The notes under the pieces are model-generated. The model was not told where the DNA came from, did not search any database, and worked only from the letters and a program-made list of their open reading frames with translations. Below are positions 45,601-56,547 of a stretch of DNA of 64,000 bases, one piece after another. Origin of the DNA: Sphaerolaimus hirsutus (taxonomy: Eukaryota > Nematoda > Chromadorea > Monhysterida > Sphaerolaimidae); contig OZ038455.1 of NCBI GenBank assembly GCA_964036195.1, positions 1,054,001-1,118,000 on the forward strand. The letters are read 5' to 3'. The first letter of the stretch is position 1; each line of letters opens with the position of its first letter. Both the position numbers and the translations under genes were made by a program.

Positions 45601-48600
45601 AGAGACTCCAGGTTGCCGTTCGAGTCTTCCCACTCGCATGTGCCATCTGCGCTACACGCACAGCAAATAATGTGCTCGTGAAGTGCACAGAAGTAGTCTG
45701 AAGTGCCCCTTGTAAGCCTGATCATGCCTGATCTCCAGGCACTTCACTGCCCATGATCACACTTCAGAGCCTGATCACGCCTGATCACCTGGCACTTCAC
45801 CGCCCATGATCACACTTCAGAGCCTGATCACGCCTGATCACTAGGCACTTCACCGCCCATGATCACACAAGCAACTAACTCACCATCACTCTGGCACTCT
45901 ATGAGTGGGCACAGCTCTTTATCAGGGTCAGTTGCCTCTGTGGTTGTGGGTGCCTCAGTCGGTGCCTCAGTTGGTGCTTCAGTGGGTATAGCTGCACATG
46001 GCGGGGGTAGCCAAATTTTCACTCAAAATCGCTAATTTTCGTACATTTTTTGACCATTTTAACCTTCAAATTCAAGTCCATGTGTTATTTGACCTTTTTA
46101 AGCTATTTTTGGAATTTTTTTCCTATTTTTTCTTTTCTCTCCCTTTTTCCCATCTATGCCTTGAAAAAGCCTATTACAGAGCCTATCTAAAATATGTTTT
46201 CAGTACTCCAGTACTTCCAAAAAGTATATGTAAAGGCAAGTATGGGCAGTTTTCTTGAAAGTATATGTAAACGTATTTACTCAGTACATGAGTATACATG
46301 ATGTATTTTTTAAGTAAACGTAAAATCCGGGGTCCAAATCTACAAGACCCCTGCAACCCCCCCTCCCCCTCCCATAACATTTCTGGCAATGTCCAAATAG
46401 TATTTTATTGGCAGCCCATTTTTCACATATATGTTGAGAGTAGGAGTTGAAAATTTGACACTTTATTAGTAACATTTAGAACTTTATGGAGAGCATGAGC
46501 ATGCACTTTCAGACACACAGCTTGAATTTAATGGCCATGTATTGGAAAATGAAACTGAAAATGAAACTTAAAATGTGACTTACTCGAACTCACATTTTGG
46601 TATATGCCTCAATTGAAACTATCCGAGAAACAAAAACTGTCCCAACTAACGTTCAGTGGTGGTGGGCAGCTGCTCCTGTGCACTTTTGTCCTCATCACTT
46701 TCGTCCCCATCAGTTTCGTCCTCGGCGCACTCGCCCAGCGTCACTTCGATGTTGTCTATTGCGACCAGCTCCAGCTCACTGATGAATTTTGATGCTACTA
46801 TCACTATCTGAGTGATGATGCGGGTGTAATGATGGCAAATGAAGATTTGAAAATTGGAAATTTTTTTAAATTTTTCAAAAAAAAATTGGACTTTGTAATT
46901 CAAGGCATTGATGTGTTCTTAAGTTCAACGTTCTAAATCAATTGAGTTGCAGTGTGTCTGAGCTGTAATAAAAATAAAAAGAACATTGAGTTCCGAGTGC
47001 TCTAGAACAGAGGTTATGATTCAAGAGAATTGTAAAGTGTGCAGTAACTACAGATGATTTGTGTGTATTGGCGTTGATTTTGAGAATGTTTTGTTTCATT
47101 GCCTTTACCTGTTTTTGTAACGATGAGTGAATGAAACAAAGATATCATAAACTGGTCCACATACGTGCTTTGATGGATGCAAATGCTAGACAACTGCGAA
47201 AATAAGGTTTAACAACTTATATGAACATGATGACCACCCAAATACTGCACTTCACGCTGCATTTTTAATGGGGAAAAAACGCAAGAAGTGTGTTTTTCCG
47301 ATTTCTTAAAGTCGACAAGTCCATAAATTTCCCATAAGGCAGGCGCAACGCGGGCGGGAACAAAAATGTTGTCGCGTGCAAGAAGTCGAAAAGTCCATTT
47401 CCCTCCCCAAAACAGTTTTGTTCTGTCCGAGTAGAATTTTATAGACACCCTATTTTTCACATGTACGTTGAGAGCAGGGGCTGAAAATTTGACACTTTAT
47501 TGGTAACATTTGGAGCTTAATGTTGAGCATGAGAGAGCCCCATTGGACACGCACCACGGACCTGGAATTGGAAATGAAACTTAAAATGCAATTTACTCAA
47601 AATCGCATTTTGTGGACTTGTCAACTTTTAGAATTAGACGCCTCAAATGCATGCCAAAATGCAAATGAGGCCTCTACTTCTAAAAATCGACAAGTCCACA
47701 AAATGCGATTTTGAGTAAATCGCATTTTAAGTAGTCGATCCAATTCCAGACCCGTGGTGCGTGTCCAATTTGGCTCTCTCATGCTTTCCATTAAGTTCCA
47801 TATGTTGACAATAAAGTGTGAAATTCTCAGCCCCTGCTCTCAACGTATACCGTATTACCTCGAAATACCCCCAGTGGGTTTATTATTTCGCCAGCAAAAT
47901 TTGAGGGGGGGATAATTCGAGGGGGGGTTTATTCGAGGGGGGGGGGTCTATTATTTCGCCAGAAATTTTCAGAAATTCCGCATACTCAGACGTAGAAAAA
48001 TCAAGCAACTACATAGCTGTATATGTGTTTTTAGGCATATATAACTGAGGCGTCCAATTCTAAATGTCGACAAGTCCAAAATATGAAAATTTAGAGTTAG
48101 GCCCGGAAACGTCATCTGGGGCTACTTCTGCACATTTTTCATTATTTTCCATAAATTTTTTGACCTCACATGCCCATATGGCAAAGTGCCAAATCTGACA
48201 TTTTTGGGGGAAAATGCAAAAAGTTTGGGCAAAAAGTCGACAAGTCCACTTAGTTTTGGGCTAAAAGGCGACAAGTCCATCCTCCGCTTCCTTTTTTTAT
48301 GTGAAAAAAACGCAAGAAATGTGATAAGTCCACTATGGGCACCGATTTCTAAAGGGCGACAAGTCCAACTTTTTCCCATAAGGCAGCCTCGGCTTCCCCC
48401 GGAACAAAAATGTTCTTGCCTGCAAGAAGGCGACAAGTCCATTTCCCTCCCCGAAACAGTTTTGCTCTGACCGAATGGAATTTTATGGACACCCCATTTT
48501 TCACATATACGTTGAGATTAGGGGCTGAGAATTTGACACTTTATTGTCAACATATGGAACTTTATGAAAACCATGAGAAAGCCAAATTGGACATGCACCA

Positions 48601-51600
48601 CGGGCCTGGAATTGGATCGGAAACTTAAAATGCGATTTACTCAAAATCACATTTTGTGGACTTGTCGACTTTTAGAATTAGACGCCTCAACTGTATATAC
48701 ACATAAACCCTTCCCTAACATCACTCAATCATCAGTTTTAACGTGTGTTCTGACTTGTACAGATCACAAACTGCGGTATTTGTCATGTACGTTCACGATA
48801 CACTCAATTTGAGGGGGGGTATTTCGAGGGGGGGGGTTATTATTTCCTCAGCCGAAATTTAGGGGGGGGGGTATTTCGAGGGGGGGGTCAATTCAAGGGG
48901 GGGGATAATTCGAGGTAATACGGTATGTGAAAAATGGGGTGTCCATAAATTTCCATTCGGTCAGAGCAAAACTGTTTTTGGGAGGAAAATGGACTTGTTG
49001 ACTTTTTGCACTAGAGAACATTTTTGTTCCCATCTAATTTGCGCCTGCCTTATGGGAAACTTATGGACTTGTTGACTTTTAGAAATCGGTGTCCATGATG
49101 GACTTATCACATTTCTAGCGTTTTTTTCCTATAAAAAATGGCGGCGGAAGGTGGACTTGTCGACTTTTAGCCCAAAACTAAGTGGACTTGTCGACTTATT
49201 GCCCAAAATTTTTGCATTTTTCCCAAAAAATGTCAAATTTGGCACTTTGCCATATGGGCATGTGAAGTCCAAATATTGATGGAAAATGATAAAAAATTTG
49301 CTGAAGTAGCCCCAGATGATGTTTCCGGGCCTAACTCCAAATTTTCAATTTTGTGACTTGTCGACTTTTAGAAGTAGACACCTCAAATGTTGACACACAT
49401 CAAACAATTGTCCCGGTGGCAAAACTGCGGTCACTGGGCCCGGCTCTGACTGCTTTGGCATCTTAACACAATGCACCAGCGGGTTCTCCATTCTTGACGG
49501 GGTGAATGTGTCCTGGATACACACTTGCAGCTCTGCATTCTCTGTTGACCAGTAGCTGCAGAGTTGGTGAATCCCATCATATACACAATACACATGCAGA
49601 AAGTGTTGTCACTTTGGTACTGAACGTCATCTACCCATTACTCATCTTTACCCACTACTCACCTATGGTCATGTATTGCAGCAGTGCAGAATTGAGGATT
49701 AGTGGCAGTGGGTTTAGATGAATGAAGGGATTACCACAGATAATGCAGTGGGCAGCAAACAGAGGCATAGACCAACCTTTTTATATGGCTTTGTGTTTGC
49801 CATCCACACCTAGTGAACAAGCAGGTGTTTAGTAGGGTGTCAAAAAAATTGTTCATGGAAAATGGAAAGGTAAAAAAATTTCATCTGGCGGAAAATGGAA
49901 TGGTAAAAAAATTTCATCTGGCGGAAAATGGAATGGTAAAAAAATTTCATCTGGCACAAAATGGAAAGTTGACAGCCTAGTGTGCAGTGTGTGATACACC
50001 AGCACTGCCACTTCAAAATATGTTGGCATGCTCTTATGTGGTTAATTTTGGTGCACTAGTGTACACTCACAATGCATGCCAATGTATTGTAAATTGATGG
50101 TGCAGGTGTGCTACACACCTGCTCATCCACTAGGTACAGGCAGCATACACAAAGACATACATAGTGCCAGTCTATCCCTCTGTGTTTGCCACCCAGTGCA
50201 TTATCTCTACTAATACCCTAATTCATCTAAACCTGCTGCCAGTGGCAGCCTGCCACTAACCCCCCATTGGTGAGTAGCTGGTATAGATGAGTAGTGGGTC
50301 TAGATGAATAGCGTGTTTACATGAGTACGACACCCCACCCATGAAAAGCACCATATGACACTTTCAGATACCCCAATATTACAAAGCAACTACGTATTTA
50401 GAGCACATTGACATTGTGCAGTATTTCCTCATGACTTATCATTGTAGGGCAGGTGGGGTCACAAAAACTTGACAAGTTGTCAGCTCGCCCCCCCCAAACT
50501 AACTTCAACTTGACATGCACAGGGTCATCAGTGCATCTGACAGTGCAGGACACAAATCTCGCAGTCCAGATCTCATCCTTTGGGGCCTCCCCGCCCACAG
50601 CCAGAAGGAATGGGGGGCTATCTGGTTGCAATAAGGTGTAATGGTTAGAAGTCAGGGCTGGGGCCAGTCCAAGCACCTGTAAAATGCCCTGGGAAATGTT
50701 TTATGCCATGCAAAGTGTCTCAAGCCTGTAAAGTGTAAAACTTTTTACAGGGTATTTTAAATGACTTTTGACACTTTGAATGACATTTCCAGAGCATTTT
50801 ACTTGACTTTAGACACTTCACATTTGAAATTTCCAGGGCATTTTACAGGGTCTACAAGTACACCTGGCTAGGACAAATGCTATACAAGGTTATATACAAC
50901 AAGAGACAGTGGTCAAGTCAATTGATAAGTTTTACCACTAAGGCCGGAATTAGAGCTCAGCGTTGATTCGACGTGAAATGATGACGTGAAATGACGTCGT
51001 GAAATTAATTACACGAGTGTGGATCATGCTACGGGTCTACAATTTTCTAAGGATAATATATGAATCATACCTTAATCGTGTCCAATACTGAGTGTTATCA
51101 GCCACAACTAGAGCGAATTGAAAAATTCAATTTTTATCAATTCACGTCATCATCATTTCACGTCACAGTGTCAGGGAACAACTTGACATTTCACGTCAGA
51201 CTGCTGCTTGCAATAGTATGACGTGAAATGTCAAGTTGTTCCCTGACACTGTGACGTGAAATGATGATGACGTGAAATGATAAAAATTGAATTTTTCAAT
51301 TCGCTCTAGTTGTGGCTGATAACACTCAGTATTGGACACGATTAAGGTATTGATTCATATATTATCCTTAGAAATTTGTAGACCCGTAGCATGATCCACA
51401 CTCGTGTAATTAATTTCACGACAACATTTCACGTCATCATTTCACGTCGAATCGACGCTGAGCTCTAATTCTCGCTTAATGACCAGTTTTATACAGTTTT
51501 TGGAGCCAAGAAAACTTAAGTCGGTAAAACGTTCATTAATAAATAAAAGTGTCACTATTTAAACAGCATGAGTTTACAACTCCCGTATCTTAGAACTTTT

Positions 51601-54600
51601 AACCCAATTTACAAATATATGAGTCAGTATTAGATGTACCAGAAGAATCTTATATTTTACACTATTTTCTATTTAAAGAAATCTTTCACTGAGCAATTGT
51701 TTATTTCCTTAAATAATTCAATTTACCTGGTGGAGGCACACCTCCAAAAGCCTTTTCAAATTTTTTTTCATCAGAAATCTCATTTGCCAGAATCCATTGG
51801 AATTCATCCTGTCCATTTACTTCGTTTCCCCAACAGCAGGAATCATCGAAATTGCATGCCAAATCATCACCATTTTCTATGGGCTGCTCATTTCCTTCGT
51901 AGCCTGTGATTTTATCGGGTAAAATCCAATGCACACACAGATAGGAATACCGTATTTCCTCGAAATACCCCCCGGGGGTGATTGTTTCATAGTGGTCCCG
52001 AGAGGGGGGGGGGTTAAACGAGGGGGTGGGGTATTTCGAGGGGGGGGGGGGTTATTGTTTCACAAGAAAATTTTTGAAAACCAAGAACGAATTTGTCGTC
52101 TGAAACGTACGCAGACGTCGAAAAATGCAACAAAAACCGCCATTTATATGGTTCTGTAGACTTATATTAGTATGTAGATGGTATGTACACTGTTCTAACG
52201 TGACACCGACATTGTTTTAACGTGTGTTCTGCAGTACACACAACACAAACTACAGTTATTGTGATGTACGTTCCCTTTACACTCAATTTGGGGGGGGGTA
52301 TTTCGAGGGGGGGTGATTGTTTCATAGTGGTCCCGAGAGGGGGGGGGTTTGAACGAGGGGGGGGGGTATTTCGAGGTGGGGGGTATTTCGAGGAAATACG
52401 GTAATAGCAAAGAGAAATTCAAAAATTCAAATATGTAATTTGATAGCTTTTTTGGAAAATTGATTGTAGGGAAAAGACTCAAAAATTCACAAAAATTGTG
52501 TTTATCTATATACCAATTAGTGATGGAAAAGCGCCAGAAAAAATGGCGCCAGGCGCCAAGGGCGCCATGGCGCCATTCGGAAAGTGGGCGCCAAGCGCCA
52601 AGGGCGCCACAGAAAAAGGGCGCCAGGCGCCAAGGGCGCCATGGCGCCATTCAGAAAGTGGGCGCCAGGCGCCAGGGGCGCCACGGAAAGAGGGCGCCAA
52701 GCGCCAAGGGCGCCATGGCGCCATTTGGAAAATAGGGCGCCAGGCGCCAAGGGCGCCAGGATAAAAAAGTGCCTACAACACCATGCGTGTGCTAAAAATG
52801 TTTCTACACCACCATTGTACGCGCATTCACTTCTTAATTCGCGTTCTCCAGGATGTAATGAACAAAAACAAGGCTAGCAACAAATTTTTTTTGAATAAAA
52901 TCCAGTTGACGATGTCAATGGAAATTGTCATTTGACAACAATCCATTCATTACAAATAAACCTTTCCAAACAATGTTTCCTAATTGCAACGATTTAAATC
53001 CGTTTATTTATGATTTTGCAAGTTAGACGGTTCATAATTCTTGTCTTCTGATCTGTCAGACAGATCTGGTGAACCGTTGGACGAAGGATTTCCACCCACT
53101 CACACCACTCCGTCCATTTAGATCATCCACGGATCCGTTTTTCATTTTTTTTCGTTTACACAGCACTCACCGTTAAACCCTGCTGGCGCCTTTTTGGCGC
53201 CCTTCTAAAGCAGGGCGCCAGGCGCCAAGGGCGCCACGGAAAAAGGGCGCCAAGCGCCATGGCGCCATGGCGCCTTTCAGAATGTGGGCGCCAGGCGCCA
53301 AGGGCGCCACAGAAAAAGGGCGCCAAGCGCCAATGGCGCCATGGCGCGGCGCCCTTTGGCGCCCTCAAATGGCGCCAGCGCCATGGCGCCATTCCATCAC
53401 TAATACCAATAATGTTAGGAAATCAATAATCATTTCACTCACCACTCTGGTCATACTTCTCTAGTCCATCGATGCCTTTTTCTGTAATGCAAATAAATGT
53501 AAATTTTTTCCAAATGTCACAATTTTCATTCCTAGTATGTTAAATTTTGTTTTTCCCCCGATATCAACTGTTTGCATATTGTGCTTGGCGCCATTCAATG
53601 TAATTGTATTTCCTGGCATGCACATTTTCACATTGAATTAGCTGCATGCTGGGAACTAAAAAATATGCACCATATTTATACTCGGCGGACATCACACTTA
53701 GTATGAAAACCTACCATAACCCATCTGAATAATGAACCAAAAATTATACAGTTTTTTCATTATAATATTTTGATTTTACTACGGAATAATTTATTTCGAA
53801 ATTGATCACAAGATTTTATTCATTAAATTATGGTAGGTTTTCTATACTAGGTGTGCTGTCCGCCGAGTATATCCATGTAAACCGCCTACCGTGCACAACG
53901 CCCGAAGCATTACACAGCTTTTTCAGCGTCCCGGGGCGCTATGCGTTATTTCAGAAACATTAGCACCACAACGGCTGCAACACAGGGTTTTTTCTATTGA
54001 ATTATGCGCTAGGAACAAACAAACATGTGAACACGTAAGGATGTTAAAAGAAAACCGAAGCGCACGTAGCGTTCCAAAAAATGGCCGATTTTGAGAAAAT
54101 GTAATTAAATATAATCTCAGAAAATCTCTCTCAAAATAAAATATAATTAAATCTCTCATGTCATTTGAAAAATATAATTTAATCTCTGAGAAGATCTCCC
54201 ATGCTTGAAAAAATCTCGAAAAATCCCCCTCCTGGAATTTTAGTTTTACACTACCGTGCAGAATAGTTGAGACTTTTCACACATAGAGAAACAGTAGGCT
54301 GGGAGTCCACCACATTTTTTTGCTTCCCAATTTTGATGTCGTTTGAGTATGTTGGGGTTTGATGCTGCGACTACTACGAAAAAATTTTGTTTGCTCAAAT
54401 AATCCCCCAGGCCCGAGATAAGGGGGGTCTATAAAAAGATGGTCAATAAATATACAAAAAATGGGCAATCTGGATGAGTGTCTTTGAAGCTTAATAACTC
54501 AACCATTTCTGGCCTGATTTGAATCATTCAACACTTAAAATGATCGGGACAACCTGCAGATTTTATTTTTGTGGTCAGTTTAGTGATGTCTAAATTCCGT

Positions 54601-56021
54601 ATGTCGATTTGACCTAGTTTTTGAACATGAACAATATTTTTTGAACATGCTATCATATACTTTAGACAACAGGATTTATTCAAAACAAACATGAGTTCAA
54701 TATCTTGTTCCAATCAAAAGTTATGGCACTTCAAAGTTTTCAATGGTGTCTAAATATTTTACGCTTATTTTACTGGGGTTTGCAGCATGAAAATTGTGTT
54801 ATTGAACAGTCTATAACATACTTAAGACAGAGAGAATTAATATGACAAAAATGTTTTTTTCAATATCTCTTTCCAATCAAAAGTTATAGCACTTACAAAC
54901 TTCCATCTTCATTCCATCCAAAAAATTTTTCACATTACTCATTTACAGTTGGGCCAACTTTTCTCCCTAATAGAGCAAAGCCAAAACCTCAAATTTACAC
55001 ACCAAACTAAATTTTTAGAACGCTAAGCGCACGGTCATTTTTGCACTCGTGGTTTCATTTCAATAGCACTTTATGCCGTTCATAATGGCCCCCCTCCCGA
55101 ATGACATAATGCCCGGGCATTATACAAGGTATTAAAGAAGTTGTTGAAAAGTGCCTCGGCTTTGTATCACACCCGGGCGGTTTACACAGAGAAATACAGT
55201 AATGATGTTTATAGAAAATGAAAGCACCTGCACATTTGTGTATTCATAACACCATGCATAACACCGTGATTGACATAACCTGGGTGTTATATAAGTTTTA
55301 AAAAAAATTGCTGAAAAGTGCCACAATTTTGTATAACACATGGATGGTTTACGCATGGAAATTCAGTACTGAGTTTCAGAAGTCAGTGTCCCTTGACGTC
55401 ATTAAACGTGAACACATTTCTGACTTTTTATGACCAAAAATTGCCACAAAATGTACATACAGTATGGAGTTTGAGTCTTATTCAGTGTGAACTTGTCAGT
55501 TTATTGCCTGATTTTTTAGCAAATTGTTTCAAAAGTGTAAAAGTGTGACAATGAAAAAAAAGGCAAGTGAGGGCAAAACTTGGCAAACAAGGAAAATGGT
55601 CAAATAGGCGGACCACTCCTTAAAAATATTCGGGCCAACTCAATTTTCCCAATTTTAAAAGTTATCAACGTTTGCATTTAAACTTTAGCTTGAAAGTTTT
55701 AACATTCAACTTTAATTAATCAATTTTATGCCTCTAAGTATGAGAACTTGAGCAGTGAATCCATCACATATGCTGGCACAGTTGCTCTAAAAATACTCCG
55801 TCTGAATAAAAAATAAATAAACAGGGTGTGCCATTTACCATTAATCATCTCAGCAATGCCATCATCCTCCTGCGGCTCTCCAAACTGTCCCTCAGCCTCC
55901 TGATTGCCATCATCGGTGCCAGTGCCCTCATCACCCCCTTCACCCTCTTCACCAGCTTCACCATCTTCACCCCCTTCACCATCATCACCCCCTTCACCAT
56001 CATCACCACAGGCATTGATGG
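36630..56021 (-). CDS. Extracellular protein with two MAM domains, eleven exons, 5' end not found
   Basis: Exons in transcription order: 55839-56021, 53443-53481, 51727-51903, 50504-50621, 49399-49555, 46651-46807, 45884-45991, 45521-45646, 41289-41434, 39324-39434, 36630-36755. Every join has GT-AG and matching phase; 481 residues are visible. Exon 1 is a Gly/Glu/Asp-rich acidic linker (GDDGEGGDDGEGGEDGEAGE). The first MAM domain starts DLACNFDDSCCWGNEVNGQD, passes YWSTENAELQVC and ends AIDNIEVTLGEC. A Thr/Pro/Glu linker (PTEAPTEAPTEAP) is followed by a second MAM domain: CEWEDSNGNLESLL, LRFKHYEATWDMFGQ, DGPDNCPFETDRQ, GAFGIDDIQLLRP, with stop TGA at 36630-36632. MAM domains are extracellular adhesion modules. 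A signal peptide or membrane anchor would be in unseen 5' exons; none is at the C-terminus. The family is recognised; the specific orthologue is not. Confidence 0.85.
37538..38477. mobile_element. hAT-type element, family B (TAGTGATGGAAAAGCGCC, GGCGCC-filled)
   Basis: Ends TAGTGATGGAAAAAGCGCC and GGCGCTTTTCCATCACTA, with a perfect 8-bp duplication CATTTGAC (37530-37537, 38478-38485). Both ends (200 bp each) are repeated GCGCCAAGCGCCA and GCGCCATGGCGC words. The centre (37741-38270) is AT-rich and includes part of a TA-type element. It lies in the MAM gene intron before the last exon. Confidence 0.94.
38490..38897. mobile_element. TA-target element (CTGTATTTCTCTGTGTAA)
   Basis: Ends CTGTATTTCTCTGTGTAA and the inverse of TTACACAGAGAAATATGG, flanked by TA. 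The interior repeats GGTGTTATAC/AACACCCGGG words. A related piece is at 55130-55370. Confidence 0.75.
39111..39301. mobile_element. GTGCCAG-family fold-back MITE
   Basis: Ends GGGCAGTCCCAAGCCCTGG and the inverse of GGGTTTGGGACTGCCC, with a 5-bp duplication CCATG (39106-39110, 39302-39306). It lies in a MAM-gene intron, 18 bp past the donor of the exon 39324-39434. Confidence 0.9.
40241..40869. mobile_element. 629-bp fold-back element (GGCCAGATTTAATTCTCCC)
   Basis: Long inverted arms (well over 200 bp each) start GGCCAGATTTAATTC and end GAATTAAATCTGGCA, with duplication CCAGG (40236-40240, 40870-40874). The inner arms share TTTATTTTATTTTGTCGGGC. The same TIR is found on the 154-bp insertion in the SLC6 exon. 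A fragment is at 29450-29510. Confidence 0.88.
41750..43366. mobile_element. hAT-type element, family G (CAGGGGTCTNGTAG)
   Basis: Ends CAGGGGTCTGGTAGGG and the inverse of TCTACAAGACCCCTG, with a perfect 8-bp duplication CCTGTCCT (41742-41749, 43367-43374). The subterminal word is CAGCTATCTATCTATCC. Truncated relatives: 36960-37225 and 46000-46350. Confidence 0.92.
42027..43122. mobile_element. hAT-type element, family F (TAGCATAGAAAAAATCTC)
   Basis: Ends TAGCATAGAAAAAATCTC and the inverse of GTTTTTTTCAATGCTA, with a perfect 8-bp duplication GTCTTATC (42019-42026, 43123-43130). Both ends repeat GAGATTTTCTGAGATT words. Confidence 0.92.
43539..43712. repeat. 174-bp palindromic MITE (TAGTTTTCAACTGAAA)
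   Basis: Inverted arms of about 70 bp (TTTTGAAAACTTGTAAATCA). The TA element 41490-43538 abuts its left edge. Confidence 0.7.
43938..45437. mobile_element. TA-target element (CCGTATTACCTCGAATTA) with nested mariner
   Basis: Ends CCGTATTACCTCGAATTA and the inverse of TATCGAGGAAATACTG, flanked by TA; it surrounds the mariner-like element 44153-45181. Confidence 0.7.
44153..45181. mobile_element. Mariner-like non-autonomous element (TTAGGTTGTAAACTA)
   Basis: TIRs of about 200 bp start TTAGGTTGTAAACTAAATAA and are flanked by TA. The TTAGGTTG end is typical of some mariner subfamilies. The interior has no transposase frame. Interior-related stretches recur at 54340-54740, 58440-58640 and 60090-60420. 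Confidence 0.82.
45668..45880. repeat. 53-bp tandem repeat that makes up most of a MAM-gene intron
   Basis: Nearly three units of a 53-bp repeat (CTGATCACNNGGCACTTCAC, CGCCCATGATCACACTTCAG) start at 45728, 45781 and 45834. With the upstream TGCTCGTGAAGTGCAC piece they fill almost all of intron 45647-45883. A second locus with the same order is at 60627-60745. Confidence 0.85.
46829..47240. mobile_element. Family D hAT fragment (TAATGATGGCAAA), inverted relative to 57605
   Basis: One end TAATGATGGCAAATGAAG, 22 bp right of a MAM exon. Positions 46905-47225 match the inverse of 57858-58205 (GTTTTGTTTCATTGCCTTTACC and neighbours). The other end was not found. Confidence 0.65.
47448..49390. repeat. 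Fold-back repeat family with GTCGACAAGTCCAC words
   Basis: Arms with TTTAGAATTAGACGCCTCAA and GTCGACAAGTCCAC recur in both orientations (47448-47850, 48044-48690, 48925-49390). One copy, about 48044-48690, ends GAGGCGTCYAATTCTAAA with AACT on both sides. A TA element (47850-48923) has jumped into another copy. No coding sequence seen. Confidence 0.7.
47850..48923. mobile_element. TA-target element (CCGTATTACCTCGAAATACC)
   Basis: Ends CCGTATTACCTCGAAATA and the inverse of ATTCGAGGTAATACGG, flanked by TA. The host repeat's other copy (48500-48520) reads CAACGTATATGTGAAAA uninterrupted, proving a TA duplication. Inside is the fold-back copy 48044-48690. Confidence 0.92.
49833..49979. mobile_element. 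hAT-type family A, 147-bp deletion derivative
   Basis: Ends TAGGGTGTCAAA and GTTGACAGCCTA; flanking GTGTTTAG/GTGTGCAG (6 of 8). The interior is three near-copies of AAAATTTCATCTGGCGGAAA. Confidence 0.75.
50662..50863. mobile_element. GTGCCAG-family fold-back MITE
   Basis: Ends GGCCAGTCCAAGCACCTG and the inverse of CAGGGTCTACAAGTACAC, with duplication CTGG (50658-50661, 50864-50867). It lies in a MAM-gene intron 37 bp upstream of the exon 50504-50621. Confidence 0.88.
50946..51475. repeat. 530-bp near-perfect palindrome of TGACGTGAAATG words
   Basis: Arms of about 260 bp (AATTAGAGCTCAGCG at both ends, inverted). TGACGTGA/TCACGTCA words, which resemble CRE-type half-sites, occur more than ten times. 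A half copy is at 28258-29210. Confidence 0.85.
51950..52401. mobile_element. TA-target element (CCGTATTTCCTCGAAATA)
   Basis: Ends CCGTATTTCCTCGAAATA and the inverse of TATTTCGAGGAAATACGG, flanked by TA. The interior repeats GGGGGTGATTGTTTCATAGT and G runs. Confidence 0.9.
52518..53402. mobile_element. hAT-type element, family B
   Basis: Ends TAGTGATGGAAAAGCGCC and the inverse of GGCGCCATTCCATCACTA, with a perfect 8-bp duplication ATACCAAT (52510-52517, 53403-53410). GGCGCCAAGGGCGCC words fill 240 bp at each end; the AT-rich core (52765-53180) is non-coding. Confidence 0.95.
53482..55838. other. MAM-gene intron; repeat fragments only
   Basis: This intron contains a family-F fragment (54095-54230), a mariner-interior relative (54340-54740) and an element-end fragment like 38490-38897 (55130-55370). 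No exon was recognised here. Confidence 0.5.
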
Positions 56022-56547
56022 CTGTGAGGGGAAAGGGAGTGTATTAAAGTTCAAATAGGATTAATTTCTCAGGATTAGGATTGGGATTGCTGTCTCAGGA
56101 TCGGGGTCCCAGGATTGGGATCATGATTGGGATTTCAAATTTTTGGAATCAAAATGGGGTTGCTGAATTCCAAAAATTAATTGGATTCAAGATTAGGATC
56201 CTGTTGTAAACTGATAGGTATAAGTGATAGATTGGGTTGATCAACACTTTTTTATTGATATGTATTTTATTTTATTTCTTTTACAGAGAGTACTGAATCA
56301 TGAACAGGGTTGGCAAAATCTTAGAAAAAAATAAAAATAAAATAAAAATAAAATGGAATATTCAATAATAAAATAAAATAAAATAAAATGGAAAATTTAA
56401 GAATAAAAATAAAAATTGTATAAAAATTCGAATTTTTGTAAAATTGTATAAAAATTCGTATTTTTGTAAAATTGTATAAAAATTCATATTTTTTTGTAAA
56501 ATTTTGTCTCATTGCTTGAGTATCTACCTGTTTACTCATGGATCTGG

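Noticed and set aside
45728..45880. CRISPR array
   Set aside because: Tandem 53-bp units without distinct spacers, in an intron of a spliced animal gene.
52460..53392. Ala/Pro/Arg-rich open frames on both strands (KRQGRHGA type repeats)
   Set aside because: Open only because GGCGCC words lack stops; they lie inside the family B hAT and in several frames at once.
55845..56058. Plus-strand Thr/Phe/Ile-rich open frame (ITPFTIITP type)
   Set aside because: Shadow of the acidic Gly/Glu/Asp exon of the MAM gene on the minus strand.
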